Of a DNA stretch of 64,000 nucleotides, positions 1 to 9,339 are shown in pieces. The stretch lies in contig NZ_CP050440.1 in assembly GCF_011769525.1 (NCBI RefSeq), forward strand, positions 7,069,501 to 7,133,500, in the 5' to 3' direction. The translations under genes and the position numbers were made by a program. The DNA is from Tolypothrix sp. PCC 7910 (lineage in GTDB: Bacteria; Cyanobacteriota; Cyanobacteriia; Cyanobacteriales; Nostocaceae). The stretch's first letter is position 1. The number at the start of each line of letters is the position of its first letter. Below the pieces are notes generated by a model. That model saw nothing but the letters and a program-made list of their open reading frames with translations. It was not told the DNA's origin and ran no database searches.

Positions 1-1130
1 TCAGCTTCTTCTGTCTTAGCTGTTCCGGTCATTCCTCCTAACTTAGGATACAGCAAGAACAGGTTTTGATAGGTAATTGTTGCCAAAGTTTGAGTTTCTG
101 GCTGAATTTCTACATGTTCTTTAGCTTCAATAGCTTGGTGCAGACCGTCACTCCAACGCCTTCCCGGAAGCACCCGTCCGGTAAATTCATCAACAATCAC
201 GACTTCGCCGTTGCGGACAATATAGTTGACATCCTTAAGGAACAGTTCTTTGGCTTTAATTGCATTAAACACAAAGTGCGCCCAAGGGTCTTCTGGGTCA
301 AATAAATCGGTTACACCCAAAAGGTTTTCGGCTTCCGCAAAGCCTTCATCAGTTAATAGCACGTTCCGCGCTTTTTCATCTACTTCATAATGCTCATCTT
401 TTTTGAGAGCAAAGGAGATTTCAGCTGCTTGTAAATACTTTTCTGTAGGTCTTTCCACCTGTCCAGAAATAATTAGCGGTGTCCGTGCTTCATCAACTAA
501 AATCGAGTCTACTTCGTCGATAACGCAGTAATTGAATGGGCGTTGCACCACATCTGCCATTGACGTGGCCATATTATCCCGGAGGTAATCAAAACCTATC
601 TCACTATTAGTGACATAAGTAATATCACAGTCATAATTTTTCTGACGCTCACTGGGAATCATGTTCGCCTGAATTAGACCTACACTCAATCCCAGAAAGC
701 GATGCACCTGACCCATCCATTCCGCGTCCCGACGCGCCAGGTAATCATTCACGGTAATAACATGTACACCTTTACCAGTGAGGGCATTTAAATAACTTGG
801 CAATGTCGCCACCAGGGTTTTACCTTCCCCAGTTTTCATTTCTGCGATTTGCCCACTGTGCAAAATAATACCACCCAACATTTGCACATCAAAGTGCCGC
901 AGGCCTAAGACTCGCCGTCCCGCTTCCCGAACCACCGCAAAAGCTTCTGGCAGAATATCATCCAGAGTTTCACCTTTGGCAAGCCGCTGTTTAAACTCGC
1001 TTGTTTTGCCTTTTAACTCCTCATCGGAAAGCGCTTTAATATCTTCCTCTAAGAGGTTAATTTCCGTAATGTAAGGTTGGTATTTTTTAAGTTTACGAGC
1101 GTTGGGATCGCCCAACAAAGTTTTTAGCAT
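1..1130 (-). CDS. secA: Preprotein translocase ATPase SecA, N-terminal part (runs off the window)
   Basis: SecA is the motor ATPase that drives unfolded preproteins through SecYEG at the plasma and thylakoid membranes. Only the first 376 codons are present; the gene continues to the left of base 1. The translation starts [17 protein letters not shown], has the Walker A segment MKTGEGKT at about residues 98-105, the DEAD-like Walker B segment [25 protein letters not shown] stretch near residue 205, and the IRELF-free cyanobacterial preprotein cross-linking region after it ([25 protein letters not shown] is recognisable in two parts). The ATG at 1130 gives the normal SecA start. It is the first gene in the window and its upstream region (1131-1460) is non-coding. 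Identification is very secure; only the C-terminal two thirds cannot be seen. Confidence 0.97.
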   Translation of the reverse strand, partial: MLKTLLGDPNARKLKKYQPYITEINLLEEDIKALSDEELKGKTSEFKQRLAKGETLDDILPEAFAVVREAGRRVLGLRHFDVQMLGGIILHSGQIAEMKTGEGKTLVATLPSYLNALTGKGVHVITVNDYLARRDAEWMGQVHRFLGLSVGLIQANMIPSERQKNYDCDITYVTNSEIGFDYLRDNMATSMADVVQRPFNYCVIDEVDSILVDEARTPLIISGQVERPTEKYLQAAEISFALKKDEHYEVDEKARNVLLTDEGFAEAENLLGVTDLFDPEDPWAHFVFNAIKAKELFLKDVNYIVRNGEVVIVDEFTGRVLPGRRWSDGLHQAIEAKEHVEIQPETQTLATITYQNLFLLYPKLGGMTGTAKTEEA

Positions 1131-1460
1131 GGCAGGTTATGACACTAAATAGAGGGGGATGGGAATTAAAGTTTCGGCAATAGATTATAAAAATTTAACC
1201 CAACCCAGCGATTTTGGTTGTTGATGGGTATGAAATGAGAATTAACTCACAAACAGCAAAAACGCTGGCCAATCAGTTTACTAAATGATTGGTTTTATTT
1301 CATATCTTATTGTTAGAACTCTATTAATAGTATCATTTCACCCCTGACTGAGGCAGAGAACGCCCACCATGCTCAAGTAGCGATTTCACCCAATGTTGGG
1401 GATTGGGTAATTGGTAATTAGTAATTGGTAATTGTTCTTTTTCCCTCATCTCCTAACGCT
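1131..1460. other. Intergenic region upstream of secA
   Basis: No gene is seen in these 330 bases. There is one inverted repeat, CCAATCA at about 1270-1276 pairing with TGATTGG at about 1287-1293 and followed by TTTTATTT. It could be a plus-strand terminator, but no plus-strand gene lies upstream, so it may be part of the secA leader. Bases 1392-1435 are a short-sequence repeat of the TTGGTAATTGGTAATT type. Confidence 0.5.
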
Positions 1461-1826
1461 TCAGCCGTCCTCTGTATCAAAATCAGCTAGAATATTGCGG
1501 ATTTCATTTGCAGCAATATCTTCTTGGTCAGATTTGGAATAAATCGTTAATAGCAAAATACTTGTGGGTGACTCAAGTTGATAGATGAGGCGGTATCCAG
1601 CGCTTTTACCCTTTTGAATATTGCTGTTGCGAACTCTCACTTTGTAAACAATATACTCCTCACCAAGACCGCTAATCCTGTCTCCTACAATATTTCCTTG
1701 TTGTAGTTGCTCGATAATTGGTTGAACATCAGAGCGAATATTGCGAAATCTTTTCGAGAGTCTGTAGAGTTTCTCCTCAAACTCATCAGCAAATCGAATT
1801 GAAACCCTGTTATCACTCTGCATCAA
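1461..1826 (-). CDS. RelE/ParE-type toxin of a type II toxin-antitoxin pair
   Basis: This 121-residue basic-fold protein resembles the RelE/HigB/ParE toxin superfamily, whose members cleave mRNA on the ribosome or poison gyrase. Visible features are a helical N-terminal half (FADEFEEKLYRLSKRFRNIRSDVQPIIEQL) and a C-terminal beta-rich half with GYRLIYQLESPTSILLLTIYSKSDQEDI, the usual RelE-like core ending in a KSDxEDI motif. The start overlaps the end of the upstream antitoxin-like gene by 14 bases, so the two are translated from one mRNA. The order antitoxin then toxin is the common one. The exact subfamily and target cannot be decided from sequence alone. A second ATG follows directly after the first. 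Confidence 0.75.
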   Translation of the reverse strand: MMQSDNRVSIRFADEFEEKLYRLSKRFRNIRSDVQPIIEQLQQGNIVGDRISGLGEEYIVYKVRVRNSNIQKGKSAGYRLIYQLESPTSILLLTIYSKSDQEDIAANEIRNILADFDTEDG

Positions 1827-2070
1827 TTCTGTCCCATAACTCGCTAATTGGTCGAGTTTGTCCCATTTTTGCTTGCTTTAAGGCTCTCCTCAAGCTGGCT
1901 TTAATTTCCTCAACTGGTGTATCATCTGGGTCGAGTTCTTCTGATTCTGCTGGTTCTGGAACCAATACAATCACTCGCACCTGATGAGGATAGGTTGTTC
2001 CGTGAATTGGCTCATCTAGTATTAGGTTTCCTTGAGCGTCAATCTTACCAGTCACTTCGATCGCTTTCAT
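1813..2070 (-). CDS. Probable antitoxin partner of the RelE-like toxin
   Basis: An 85-residue acidic protein (MKAIEVTGKIDAQGNLILDE) with a beta-strand N-terminus of the kind seen in cyanobacterial toxin partners and an acidic middle (PEPAESEELDPDDTPVEE) that leads into an amphipathic helix (IKASLRRALKQAKMGQ). It ends 14 bases inside the toxin gene. The ATG at 2070 is chosen over a GTG at 2082 because AAGGTGG lies 11 bases in front of it, whereas the GTG sits inside that Shine-Dalgarno sequence. No DNA-binding domain is obvious, so autoregulation is possible but not shown. The role is inferred from size, charge, order and overlap. Confidence 0.65.
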   Translation of the reverse strand: MKAIEVTGKIDAQGNLILDEPIHGTTYPHQVRVIVLVPEPAESEELDPDDTPVEEIKASLRRALKQAKMGQTRPISELWDRIDAE

Positions 2071-2140
2071 CTGCCGAGCCACCTTATTTTTGTTGCAGAT
2101 CCTAACACGCCTAAATCCAGCCCCGAGTCAAGCCTTGTAG

Positions 2141-2160
2141 AGACGCGATTCATCGCGTCT
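2141..2160. repeat. Perfect 9-bp palindrome AGACGCGAT-TC-ATCGCGTCT
   Basis: A hairpin of the widespread cyanobacterial GAGACGCGAT type lies 71 bases upstream of the antitoxin start. The bases up to about 2255 are CCCCAATCCCC-type short-sequence repeats, so the 2083-2250 spacer holds repeats only. Confidence 0.6.
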
Positions 2161-2250
2161 TTACTCAAAAGTCATTTATCCGCCTTTTCCCCAATCCCCA
2201 TTACCCCTTATCCCCAGAGGGGGCCCCGAGTTCCCCAATCCCCAGTCCCC

Positions 2251-2805
2251 TCACGGCGAATTCTCCATTTCTGGACTCAACTGACGGAAATTGAAATCTG
2301 CGGCGCTGGGGTGACAGCTAACACAGCTATTAATTTGTACAGGACGTTGTAGCTTGACTTTAGGATGCAAAGCTTTGAAATAACGTGAATTGTTGACGCG
2401 ATAGGGTGTTTCTTCGTCTTTGCGTTGCGGACGGGAAAAAGTTTGCAGATACCGCCAAACTAAGACACGTGGCGGATCGATTAAAGGCTGTAGCTGTGCG
2501 CCGTAGTGCTGTGAGTCTTGGAGGAGGTTTTTCCAAGTTTGAGTGGGTAAAACTTCTGGTGGTATGGGGATGTGACAAGTTGAGCAGTTTTCTACATATA
2601 ATTCTTGTCCCAGTTTGTATTGTGCAGGTACTACGTCAACTGTACCCACTTGTGATGTCGGGGTAGCACCTTGGACGTTGCTAGCTAAGGCTAACAGCCA
2701 ACCCATAGCTAAACTCCAGGCCAATACTACCAAGAGTAAACCCAAAGGTCGGCGTTTAAATTGGCGATCGCGATCGCGGACTTTCCGCTTCACAAGATTT
2801 GACAT
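2251..2805 (-). CDS. Membrane-anchored or exported diheme cytochrome c
   Basis: A 184-residue protein with an N-terminal basic stretch and a hydrophobic segment at about residues 20-42 that serves as signal anchor or uncleaved signal. Two haem-c attachment motifs follow: CSTCH at residues 74-78 and CVSCH at 161-165, the second close to the C-terminus. This matches the small diheme cytochrome c (DHC-type) family of cyanobacteria, an electron carrier on the lumenal or periplasmic side; the redox partner is unknown. The gene is single and divergent from the CHAT-TPR gene, with a 141-base shared upstream region. The start codon follows GGGGAATGTGAGG. The cytochrome call is firm and the physiological role is open. 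Confidence 0.85.
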   Translation of the reverse strand: MSNLVKRKVRDRDRQFKRRPLGLLLVVLAWSLAMGWLLALASNVQGATPTSQVGTVDVVPAQYKLGQELYVENCSTCHIPIPPEVLPTQTWKNLLQDSQHYGAQLQPLIDPPRVLVWRYLQTFSRPQRKDEETPYRVNNSRYFKALHPKVKLQRPVQINSCVSCHPSAADFNFRQLSPEMENSP

Positions 2806-2946
2806 TCCTCACATTCCCCAATAGTTAAATTCAGCGCTGATCTCACTGTATGGCTCGACGCTCAAATTTTTGCATATGTTCTCCCTGTCTGTGAGATATA
2901 GATGATTGAGGGCGCAATTTATATTACTGCTATTTAAGGAATTGCC

Positions 2947-5900
2947 ATGAAATACCATGTTAAATCTCTTACCGTCTTTACTTTAATACTTTCTTTAATT
3001 TGCCCGCTTGCAGCAGCAGCTAATAACCGTCCATCAGTCAAAAATACTTTAGCCCAATCAACAACTGCGAACAATCGCCAAGCTCAAGCTAATCGGCTAT
3101 TACAGCAAGGAATTAAACAAGCGAATACTAAACAGCTAGATGCTGCATTGCAATCTTTACAACAAGCATTAAATATCTATCAACAAATTAAAGATTTGGC
3201 GGGACAGGGTCAAACTCTACAAAAATTAGGTGATGTTTATGTTGCCAAAAAAGATAGTAGCAAAGCCATCTCTGCTTACGAGCAAAGTTTGGTAATTGCA
3301 AGACAAATTAATAACCGAGATTTAGAGGCTAGAAATCTGCTGAATTTAGGTGTGCTATACAACAGCCTCAAGAAATATGATAAAGCGTTGGAGTTTTTAC
3401 CCCAGAGTTGGCAAATCGCCCAAGATATTAAAAGTCGTGAGTTGCAATTGCAGTCTTTAATTCAGTTATTGGAAGCTTATAAGGCTCAAGGTAATACTGC
3501 CAAATTGCAAGAATATCAGCAGCAATTAGCTACTAATTTTGGTGACGTAATCAAATATGTAGTAGTATTTCAATCCTACAGCCAAATATCTGTATTAACC
3601 CAACAAAAACAATACCAAAAAGCTATTGAACTTGGGCAGCAGGTACTAGAGTTTTTTCAAACCAATAAACTTAATAGTGATGATAGTAAATTATTAATCA
3701 GTTTATCTGGTATTAACGATGCATCAATTAAACCAGAATTACTGCAGAAAACGCTGCAGTTAGCAGTAATGGTTGAATTAATTCAAACTTATGATGCTAT
3801 AGCTGACTATCCCAAAATTATCCAGATTGGGGAACAGTTGCTCGCATCTGTACGTAATCTCAATGAAGATGAGTGGACAATACTAGCTAATATTTCTGGT
3901 CAGCAACAAACTAATTCCTTGACAGAATTTAAGAAATTATCAGAAATGGGTGTTTTGTGGTTACTAGCAAAATCACATGATATTTCTGGAGAATATAATA
4001 AAGCTATTCCTTTGGCACAACAAGCTATACAAATATCGCGGGAACTAAAAAATCCAGAGTATGAAGCTAATGGATTGCTAACTCTAGCTAGTGCTTCTAA
4101 ATCGCTAGCTGTAACTGATGCAGAACATCGTCAGGCTTTGGAATTAGCCCAACAAGCTTTGACAATTGGCAAAAACATCAAAAACCCAGAGATTGAATCA
4201 GATGCTTTAAATGCGATCGCGGAGATTTACAGTAATGTAGATGAATATCAAAAAACGATTGAATTTGCTTCTAAGAGTTTAGAACTTGCTAAGAAAAGCC
4301 AGAATCCGGCTGCAACAGTCAAACCTTTATTGACATTATCTAGCACCTATATCAGTTTAGGAAACTACCAAAAATCTAGCGAGTTATCTCAAGAAGCATT
4401 AAGCATTGCTCGCAAGATTAAGCAAATTCCTATAATTGAAGCCACATCTATGTTGTATTGGACTTTTAATCAGTTTATTCAAGGAGACTATCAAAAGACT
4501 ATTGCTTCATCGCAAGAAGGGTTAAATTTAGTACCTCAGATTAACATCCCCTATTACCAACAACAATTTTTGATGTTGAACAATCTATTTTTAGGTATTG
4601 GGTATGGGGGATTAAATGATAACCAAAAAGCCCTAGATTACATTCAAAAAAGCGTACAAATAGCGAGAAATGCTCAAGATGCTCAATCAGAAGCGCAAAT
4701 GCTAGTATATCTAGGCGGCTTTTATCGAAGGGCGAAACAATACCAGCAAGGAATTGATGCATATAAGCAAGCTAGTACTATTGCAGATAAATTAAATTAT
4801 TCTGGTAATCGAGCTATTTTATATGCAGGTTTAGCGAGAATTTATCGAGATTTAAAGCAACAAACAACAGCGATTGCTTATTATCAAAAGTCAATTAATG
4901 ATATTGAGAAAGTTCGGGAGAAGAATCGGGGGCTTTCGCGAGACTTACAAACATCTTTTCTACAATCTGTGCAAGATGCAGAGCGGACAAATATTGCTGA
5001 TATCTATCGTGAATATGCTAACTTATTACTGTCTCAAAATCGCAGTTTAGAGGCTAGCCAAGTTTTAGAACTGTTGAAGGTACAAGAGTTAAGCGAATTT
5101 ACCAATAATAACAGAGTTGCGAATCTACCCAAGCCAATGGGTCAAACCCCTACAGAAACCAAATTGATTCAAAATTATGGGAGTTTGATTGCTTTTGGAC
5201 AAAAATTTGATGAATGCCAAAAAAATAATTGTGGGGAGAAAACTAAATTAGCCGATGAACGAGATGCTTTGATTTCTGAGTTTAATCAAAAGATTCAAAA
5301 CTTAGAGAAAAATGTGCGCGATCGCCTGTCGAAAGACCGAGGTAATCTTGATACCCAAGACCTGAGAAGTATAGGCAAGAAAATTGTCGAATCGCAACCA
5401 GGAACAGTTTTAATGAATGTGTTTGTGGTAGAAGATAAAACTTGGTTGTTGTGGGTATCAAAAGGAGGCGTGGTTAAAAGTGTAGAAGTCTCTGTAGGTG
5501 AGCCAAAAATTAGAGAAACGGTGAATAAATTCCGCAAATTGCTGCAAAATCCTAGTTCTGATATTAATGAGGTGAAAGCAACCGGAAAACAACTCTATGA
5601 CTGGCTAATTAAACCAGTAGAACCGGAATTAAAAGCTAATAAAATTGAAAATCTCGTATTTTCTTTGGATCGTGCGGCACGTTATATACCCATCAGCGCT
5701 TTATTTGATGGTAAGCAATATCTAGTAGAAAACTATAATATTTCTACAGTTCTTTCTGCTGGTTTAACAGATACAGATTCACGTCTTCCGGCTGGAACCG
5801 CCAATACAAAAGTTTTAGGCTTAGGTTTATCTAAGGCTGTCCCCGGATTTAATGCTTTACCTAATGTTCCTGCAGAATTAGATGCAATTATTCGCCAAAA

Positions 5901-6513
5901 GCCTAGCGATAAAAATGGGATTTATCCTGGTCAAGAATATCTCAATCAGGCATTTGATTATCGCACTTTACGCGATAATCTCAAAGGGCATAATATTTTG
6001 CATATCGCCACACATGGCGTATTTGTCCCAGGAAAACAAGATGATTCTTATTTAGTCTTAGGGACTGGGGAAAAATTACCAATTCCCAAAATTGATAATT
6101 TGGAAGATTTAAGTGATGTGCATTTGGTAGTGCTTTCTGCTTGTGAAACTGCATTAGGTGAAACAGCAAAAGACGGGTTAGAAATTCCTGGTGTCAGCTT
6201 TTATTTTCTCAACCGTCGTGCGAAGGCTGTTATGGCTTCTTTATGGCTGGTAGATGATGCTAGCACTAGTTTACTAATGCAACAATTTTATGCAAACTTA
6301 GCGAAAGATAGCCACCCAACAAAAGCCCAAGCTTTGCGTCAAGCGCAACTGAGTTTATTGCGTAGTAATAATTCTGCAAACAGCAATGTTGAACGAGGTG
6401 CAATTAATGTCGAAGCCGTACCAGGCGCAGCAACAACACCAAAAAGAAATCTTACTAACTTTACACATCCTTATTATTGGGCACCATTTATTTTGATGGG
6501 TAATGGTTGGTAA
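2947..6513 (+). CDS. Exported TPR protein with C-terminal CHAT (caspase-like) domain
   Basis: 1188 residues. Residues 1-26 form a signal peptide (MKYHVKSLTVFTLILSLICPLAAAA). From about residue 45 to 720 there are many TPR-like helical repeats (for example GQGQTLQKLGDVYVAKKDSSKAISAYEQ in two pieces). The last 340 residues are a CHAT domain: the catalytic-type histidine is His1023 in HIATHG and the cysteine is Cys1066 in LSACET, both intact, so a cysteine peptidase activity is plausible. CHAT proteins are clan CD peptidases related to caspases and separase; secreted TPR-CHAT proteins are abundant in filamentous cyanobacteria and their substrates are mostly unknown. The gene stands alone; a hairpin-containing MITE-like element follows it. 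Confidence 0.9.
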   Translation: MKYHVKSLTVFTLILSLICPLAAAANNRPSVKNTLAQSTTANNRQAQANRLLQQGIKQANTKQLDAALQSLQQALNIYQQIKDLAGQGQTLQKLGDVYVAKKDSSKAISAYEQSLVIARQINNRDLEARNLLNLGVLYNSLKKYDKALEFLPQSWQIAQDIKSRELQLQSLIQLLEAYKAQGNTAKLQEYQQQLATNFGDVIKYVVVFQSYSQISVLTQQKQYQKAIELGQQVLEFFQTNKLNSDDSKLLISLSGINDASIKPELLQKTLQLAVMVELIQTYDAIADYPKIIQIGEQLLASVRNLNEDEWTILANISGQQQTNSLTEFKKLSEMGVLWLLAKSHDISGEYNKAIPLAQQAIQISRELKNPEYEANGLLTLASASKSLAVTDAEHRQALELAQQALTIGKNIKNPEIESDALNAIAEIYSNVDEYQKTIEFASKSLELAKKSQNPAATVKPLLTLSSTYISLGNYQKSSELSQEALSIARKIKQIPIIEATSMLYWTFNQFIQGDYQKTIASSQEGLNLVPQINIPYYQQQFLMLNNLFLGIGYGGLNDNQKALDYIQKSVQIARNAQDAQSEAQMLVYLGGFYRRAKQYQQGIDAYKQASTIADKLNYSGNRAILYAGLARIYRDLKQQTTAIAYYQKSINDIEKVREKNRGLSRDLQTSFLQSVQDAERTNIADIYREYANLLLSQNRSLEASQVLELLKVQELSEFTNNNRVANLPKPMGQTPTETKLIQNYGSLIAFGQKFDECQKNNCGEKTKLADERDALISEFNQKIQNLEKNVRDRLSKDRGNLDTQDLRSIGKKIVESQPGTVLMNVFVVEDKTWLLWVSKGGVVKSVEVSVGEPKIRETVNKFRKLLQNPSSDINEVKATGKQLYDWLIKPVEPELKANKIENLVFSLDRAARYIPISALFDGKQYLVENYNISTVLSAGLTDTDSRLPAGTANTKVLGLGLSKAVPGFNALPNVPAELDAIIRQKPSDKNGIYPGQEYLNQAFDYRTLRDNLKGHNILHIATHGVFVPGKQDDSYLVLGTGEKLPIPKIDNLEDLSDVHLVVLSACETALGETAKDGLEIPGVSFYFLNRRAKAVMASLWLVDDASTSLLMQQFYANLAKDSHPTKAQALRQAQLSLLRSNNSANSNVERGAINVEAVPGAATTPKRNLTNFTHPYYWAPFILMGNGW

Positions 6514-6540
6514 GAAACTAAATTGAAATTTTTCGTAGCG

Positions 6541-6565
6541 TGCGTTAGGTGTAAGCCGTAACGCA
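6541..6565. repeat. TGCGTTA...TAACGCA hairpin repeat, copy 1
   Basis: TGCGTTA and TAACGCA flank an 11-base centre. The same hairpin recurs at about 11572-11596 and 29361-29385, in each case in intergenic DNA, so it is a small dispersed palindrome. Here it starts 27 bases after a stop codon and may terminate transcription. Confidence 0.6.
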
Positions 6566-6585
6566 CGAAAAGCATTGTTATAGGT

Positions 6586-6790
6586 CAATACGCTTGGGTT
6601 AAGCTGATTAGCGATTGATTTGTTAGTTATTCAAGAAGCCAGAAGAATTGGGGGATTCTCCCCCAAACCGCCGATTGGGTGACGGTTGCGTCCCCCAAAC
6701 CCCCTCCAAAAGTATTGTTCTGTTTTTTGTTGAGTAACTAGTTCTTTGGTTTTGTGATCAATTAATTTTTTAACTGAACTGTATTTTGTT
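6586..6790. mobile_element. MITE-like element, family 1, copy A
   Basis: It begins CAATACGCTTGGGTTAA and ends near CTGAACTGTATT, whose complement starts AATACAGTTCAG. Its interior (GGGGGATTCTCCCCC, then ...GTTGCGTCCCCCAAACCCCC, ...GTTGAGTAACTAGTT) is nearly the same as bases 11700-11826. The ends of the two copies are swapped variants of one terminal inverted repeat, CAATAC(G/A)xTT. No coding capacity is present. Confidence 0.7.
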
Positions 6791-7203
6791 ATGGGTGCTG
6801 TACTCTCGCTGCTAACACACCCTACAACTTGATTAACTGTACATTGCTTATTGTTAGAAATTAACTTAAACGGGGAAGACTATATAAAATTGTCGCTTGG
6901 ATTTCTTTTTCCAAGGCAAAATTTTATTGTATTTTTTTGGTTTGACTAGCTTTAACCTCGTCGACGCAATTTCAGCTTTTTGACACTCAGCAAAGTATAT
7001 CGATTTCTCGTTATAAAGTGACTAAAAATGGGAAGAATATACAGATAAGTAGGCGCGATTAAATCAAACTGTATCAAGTTGATAAAGGAATCAGGGTAAA
7101 AGGTTTCCTTTTTATCCCTACCCTTTATTATTCTGAATATGGTTGTGATTTATAGTCATCGATTTACTTAAATGTGTTTATATCTTGACTGCTGAGAAAT
7201 ACA

Positions 7204-7809
7204 ATGCAACCCCAACGTACTGCTGTGCTATTGATTGGTTTTCAAAATGACTACTTTGCTGCTGATGGGATTCTACATAATGTAATTGAGGAAGCTTCAA
7301 CATCTACCAAAGTATTAGAAAATACTGTTGAGCTTATACGATGTTTGGTGCAAACTCCAGTATTACTGATTGCGACACCAATTTTTTTTACGCCGAACTA
7401 TCAAGAATTAATTGAACCTGTGGGAATTCTCAAAACTATTAAGGAAGTTGGGGCTTTTCAAGTTGGTACCAAAGGTTCGCAGATGATTGATGAGTTGTTA
7501 CCCTTTCATAGCCAAATTCTCGAAGTCCCTGGAAAACGAGGATTTAATGCTTTTATTAATACAAATTTAGACGAGATTCTTCAAGAAAAAGAAATTACTT
7601 ATGTAGTTTTGGCTGGTGCTGTTACTTCAGTTTGTATTGATTCTACAGGTCGTTCTGCTCATGAAAAAGGCTATCAGGTAACAGTTTTGTCTGATTGCAC
7701 CTCTGCTCGCACTGTGTTTGAGCAGGAATTTTATCATACTCATGTTTTCCCCTTGTACGCGGATACAATCAACCACACGGAATTACTTCAACGTTTAGCT
7801 ACAGTATAA
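7204..7809 (+). CDS. Isochorismatase-family cysteine hydrolase
   Basis: A 201-residue protein with the complete isochorismatase-like catalytic set: Asp16 in GFQNDYF, Lys111 in VPGKRGF and Cys144 in VTSVCIDSTGRSA. Family members hydrolyse amides or vinyl ethers (nicotinamidase, ureidoacrylate or N-carbamoylsarcosine amidohydrolase, isochorismatase); the actual substrate cannot be read from the sequence. No signal peptide, so cytoplasmic. Its stop codon overlaps the start of the following histidine kinase by one base (TAATG), which means translational coupling and a likely shared function. The pairing of a small hydrolase with a PAS kinase is unusual. Confidence 0.88.
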   Translation: MQPQRTAVLLIGFQNDYFAADGILHNVIEEASTSTKVLENTVELIRCLVQTPVLLIATPIFFTPNYQELIEPVGILKTIKEVGAFQVGTKGSQMIDELLPFHSQILEVPGKRGFNAFINTNLDEILQEKEITYVVLAGAVTSVCIDSTGRSAHEKGYQVTVLSDCTSARTVFEQEFYHTHVFPLYADTINHTELLQRLATV

Positions 7810-9149
7810 TGTCAGATTTCAACAATGAATTGCATACACAAATTCAGTACAGTTTGATTGAGAAATTGTCTGAATCAGAGCGACGTTATCGGGAATTGGT
7901 GAATAGTCTGCGCGAAATTGTGTTTAAATGCGATCGCTTGGGTAATGTGAAATTCCTCAACCAAGCTTGGACTAAAACCCTTGGCTATCAGGTAGTAGAT
8001 GTCATTGGTAGCCCTTTAAGCAATTTCATTGACGCAGATGATCGGCACTTATGGCAAGTAACTTTAGAAAAGCTGCAAACTGGAATTGAAGTCTGTCAAG
8101 AACTCCGCTTTCACCATCAAACTGGTGTGATTGTGTGGCTGGAACTGTCTATTCAACCTTGTGATGAATCTGAATTCTCGGGTTCACTGATCCATATTAA
8201 TGATCGTAAGCAAGCGGAAGTATTACTGAAGCAAACCAATGAAGAACTGGAAGCTAGAGTAGAACAACGCAATACTGAGCTAATTCAAGCAAACCAGGAA
8301 TTAAAATTAACTTTAGAGAAACTCAAATATACTCAGGCTCAATTAGTACAAACTGAAAAAATGTCGAGTCTGGGACAATTAGTAGCAGGGATTGCTCACG
8401 AAATTAACAATCCAGTTAACTTTATTTATGCTAATCTCACCTATGCATCAGAGTATACAGAAGTATTATTCCAAATTTTAGAACTTTACGAGCAAGCTTA
8501 TCCAGTTCCACCGCTACATATTCAAGAAGCAATTAAAGATTTTGATTTAGAATTTATTCAAAAAGACCTAGCAAAGCTGTTGCAGTCAATGCAAGCAGGT
8601 AGCGATCGCATCAGAGAAGTTGTACTATTGTTACGAAATTTTTCCCGGTTGGATGAAGCAGAAATCAAAAATGTTGATATTCACGTCGGTATCGATCACA
8701 CAATTATATTACTGCGTCATCGCCTCACAACCCATTCGGGAATGATGGTAATTCAAATAGTGAAAGATTATGGAGTAATTCCCCTCATCAAGTGCTATCC
8801 AGCGCAGATGAATCAAGTATTTATGAATATTATTAATAATGCTATTGATGCTTTACTGGAGGCAATTAACCAATCTCAACTGTTAATGCCTACAATTTGG
8901 ATTAGTACAGAAATCATTGATGAAGTTTGGCTGAATATTCGCATTAAAAACAATGGTTTGCCTATACCTGAATCTGTAATAGGGAAAATCTTCGATCCGT
9001 TCTTTACAACTAAGGCTGTGGGTAAGGGAATTGGACTTGGTTTATTTGTGAGCTATCAAATTGTGGTAGAAATGCACCAAGGTAAATTAACCTGTACTTG
9101 CTTACCAAATCAAGAAACAGAATTTTGCATCCAAATTCCCATTGTGTAA
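7809..9149 (+). CDS. PAS-domain sensor histidine kinase with degenerate G1 box
   Basis: 446 residues. A PAS domain covers about 21-140 ([20 protein letters not shown]...), followed by a coiled coil at about 140-185. The dimerisation and phosphoacceptor region has His197 in [12 protein letters not shown], and the ATPase domain has the N box [13 protein letters not shown] box FDPFFTTK and G2 box GKGIGLGL. The G1 box, normally ADNGIGM, reads KNNGLPI: the adenine-contacting Asp is Asn381 and the second Gly is Pro385. The other three kinases of this type in the window keep DNG. ATP binding may be impaired. No membrane segment is present. Its TAA stop lies in the terminal repeat of a MITE-like element. 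Confidence 0.88.
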   Translation: MSDFNNELHTQIQYSLIEKLSESERRYRELVNSLREIVFKCDRLGNVKFLNQAWTKTLGYQVVDVIGSPLSNFIDADDRHLWQVTLEKLQTGIEVCQELRFHHQTGVIVWLELSIQPCDESEFSGSLIHINDRKQAEVLLKQTNEELEARVEQRNTELIQANQELKLTLEKLKYTQAQLVQTEKMSSLGQLVAGIAHEINNPVNFIYANLTYASEYTEVLFQILELYEQAYPVPPLHIQEAIKDFDLEFIQKDLAKLLQSMQAGSDRIREVVLLLRNFSRLDEAEIKNVDIHVGIDHTIILLRHRLTTHSGMMVIQIVKDYGVIPLIKCYPAQMNQVFMNIINNAIDALLEAINQSQLLMPTIWISTEIIDEVWLNIRIKNNGLPIPESVIGKIFDPFFTTKAVGKGIGLGLFVSYQIVVEMHQGKLTCTCLPNQETEFCIQIPIV

Positions 9150-9250
9150 TACCAATTTAAATAATGTTGGCGACACATCAATATATTCTAGAGGGCAAGG
9201 CACTGCCTTGCCCCTACAGTCTGTCATATTCTTTTTTCAAATTAATATTA
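9147..9250 (-). mobile_element. MITE-like element, family 2, copy A (104 bp)
   Basis: Begins TAATACCAATTTAAATAATG and ends with TTCAAATTAATATTA. Read on the minus strand it matches the copies at 10553-10656 and 49381-49478: GACAGACTGTAGGGGCA, a GGCAxTGCC centre, CCTCTAGAATAT, GATGTGTCGC. TGCGACA-type inner repeats and AATACCAA-type ends give it terminal inverted repeats. It supplies the last bases of the kinase gene, including the stop. Confidence 0.75.
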
Positions 9251-9339
9251 CTCTACAAATCATGAACGATGACCAATGACCAATTTGAAATATAAACGGT
9301 AGGATAGAGATTCAGCATCCATTTGTGATTGATTAATTT

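Larger units (their letters stand above)
6514..7203. other. Intergenic region with hairpin, MITE-like element and long leader
   Basis: No gene is seen. A TGCGTTA...TAACGCA hairpin (6541-6565) lies just behind the CHAT gene and can act as its terminator. The MITE-like copy at 6586-6790 is listed separately. Bases 6800-7203 are AT-rich and hold no supported gene; they are the probable promoter region of the isochorismatase-kinase pair. Confidence 0.5.

Noticed and set aside
1461-2070. Considered as part of a larger defence island
   Set aside because: The toxin-antitoxin pair is isolated between secA and a cytochrome gene; no restriction, cas or other defence genes adjoin.
2947-6513. CHAT-TPR protein considered as part of a gRAMP/craspase-like system
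   Set aside because: It has a signal peptide, so it is exported, and there are no CRISPR components nearby.
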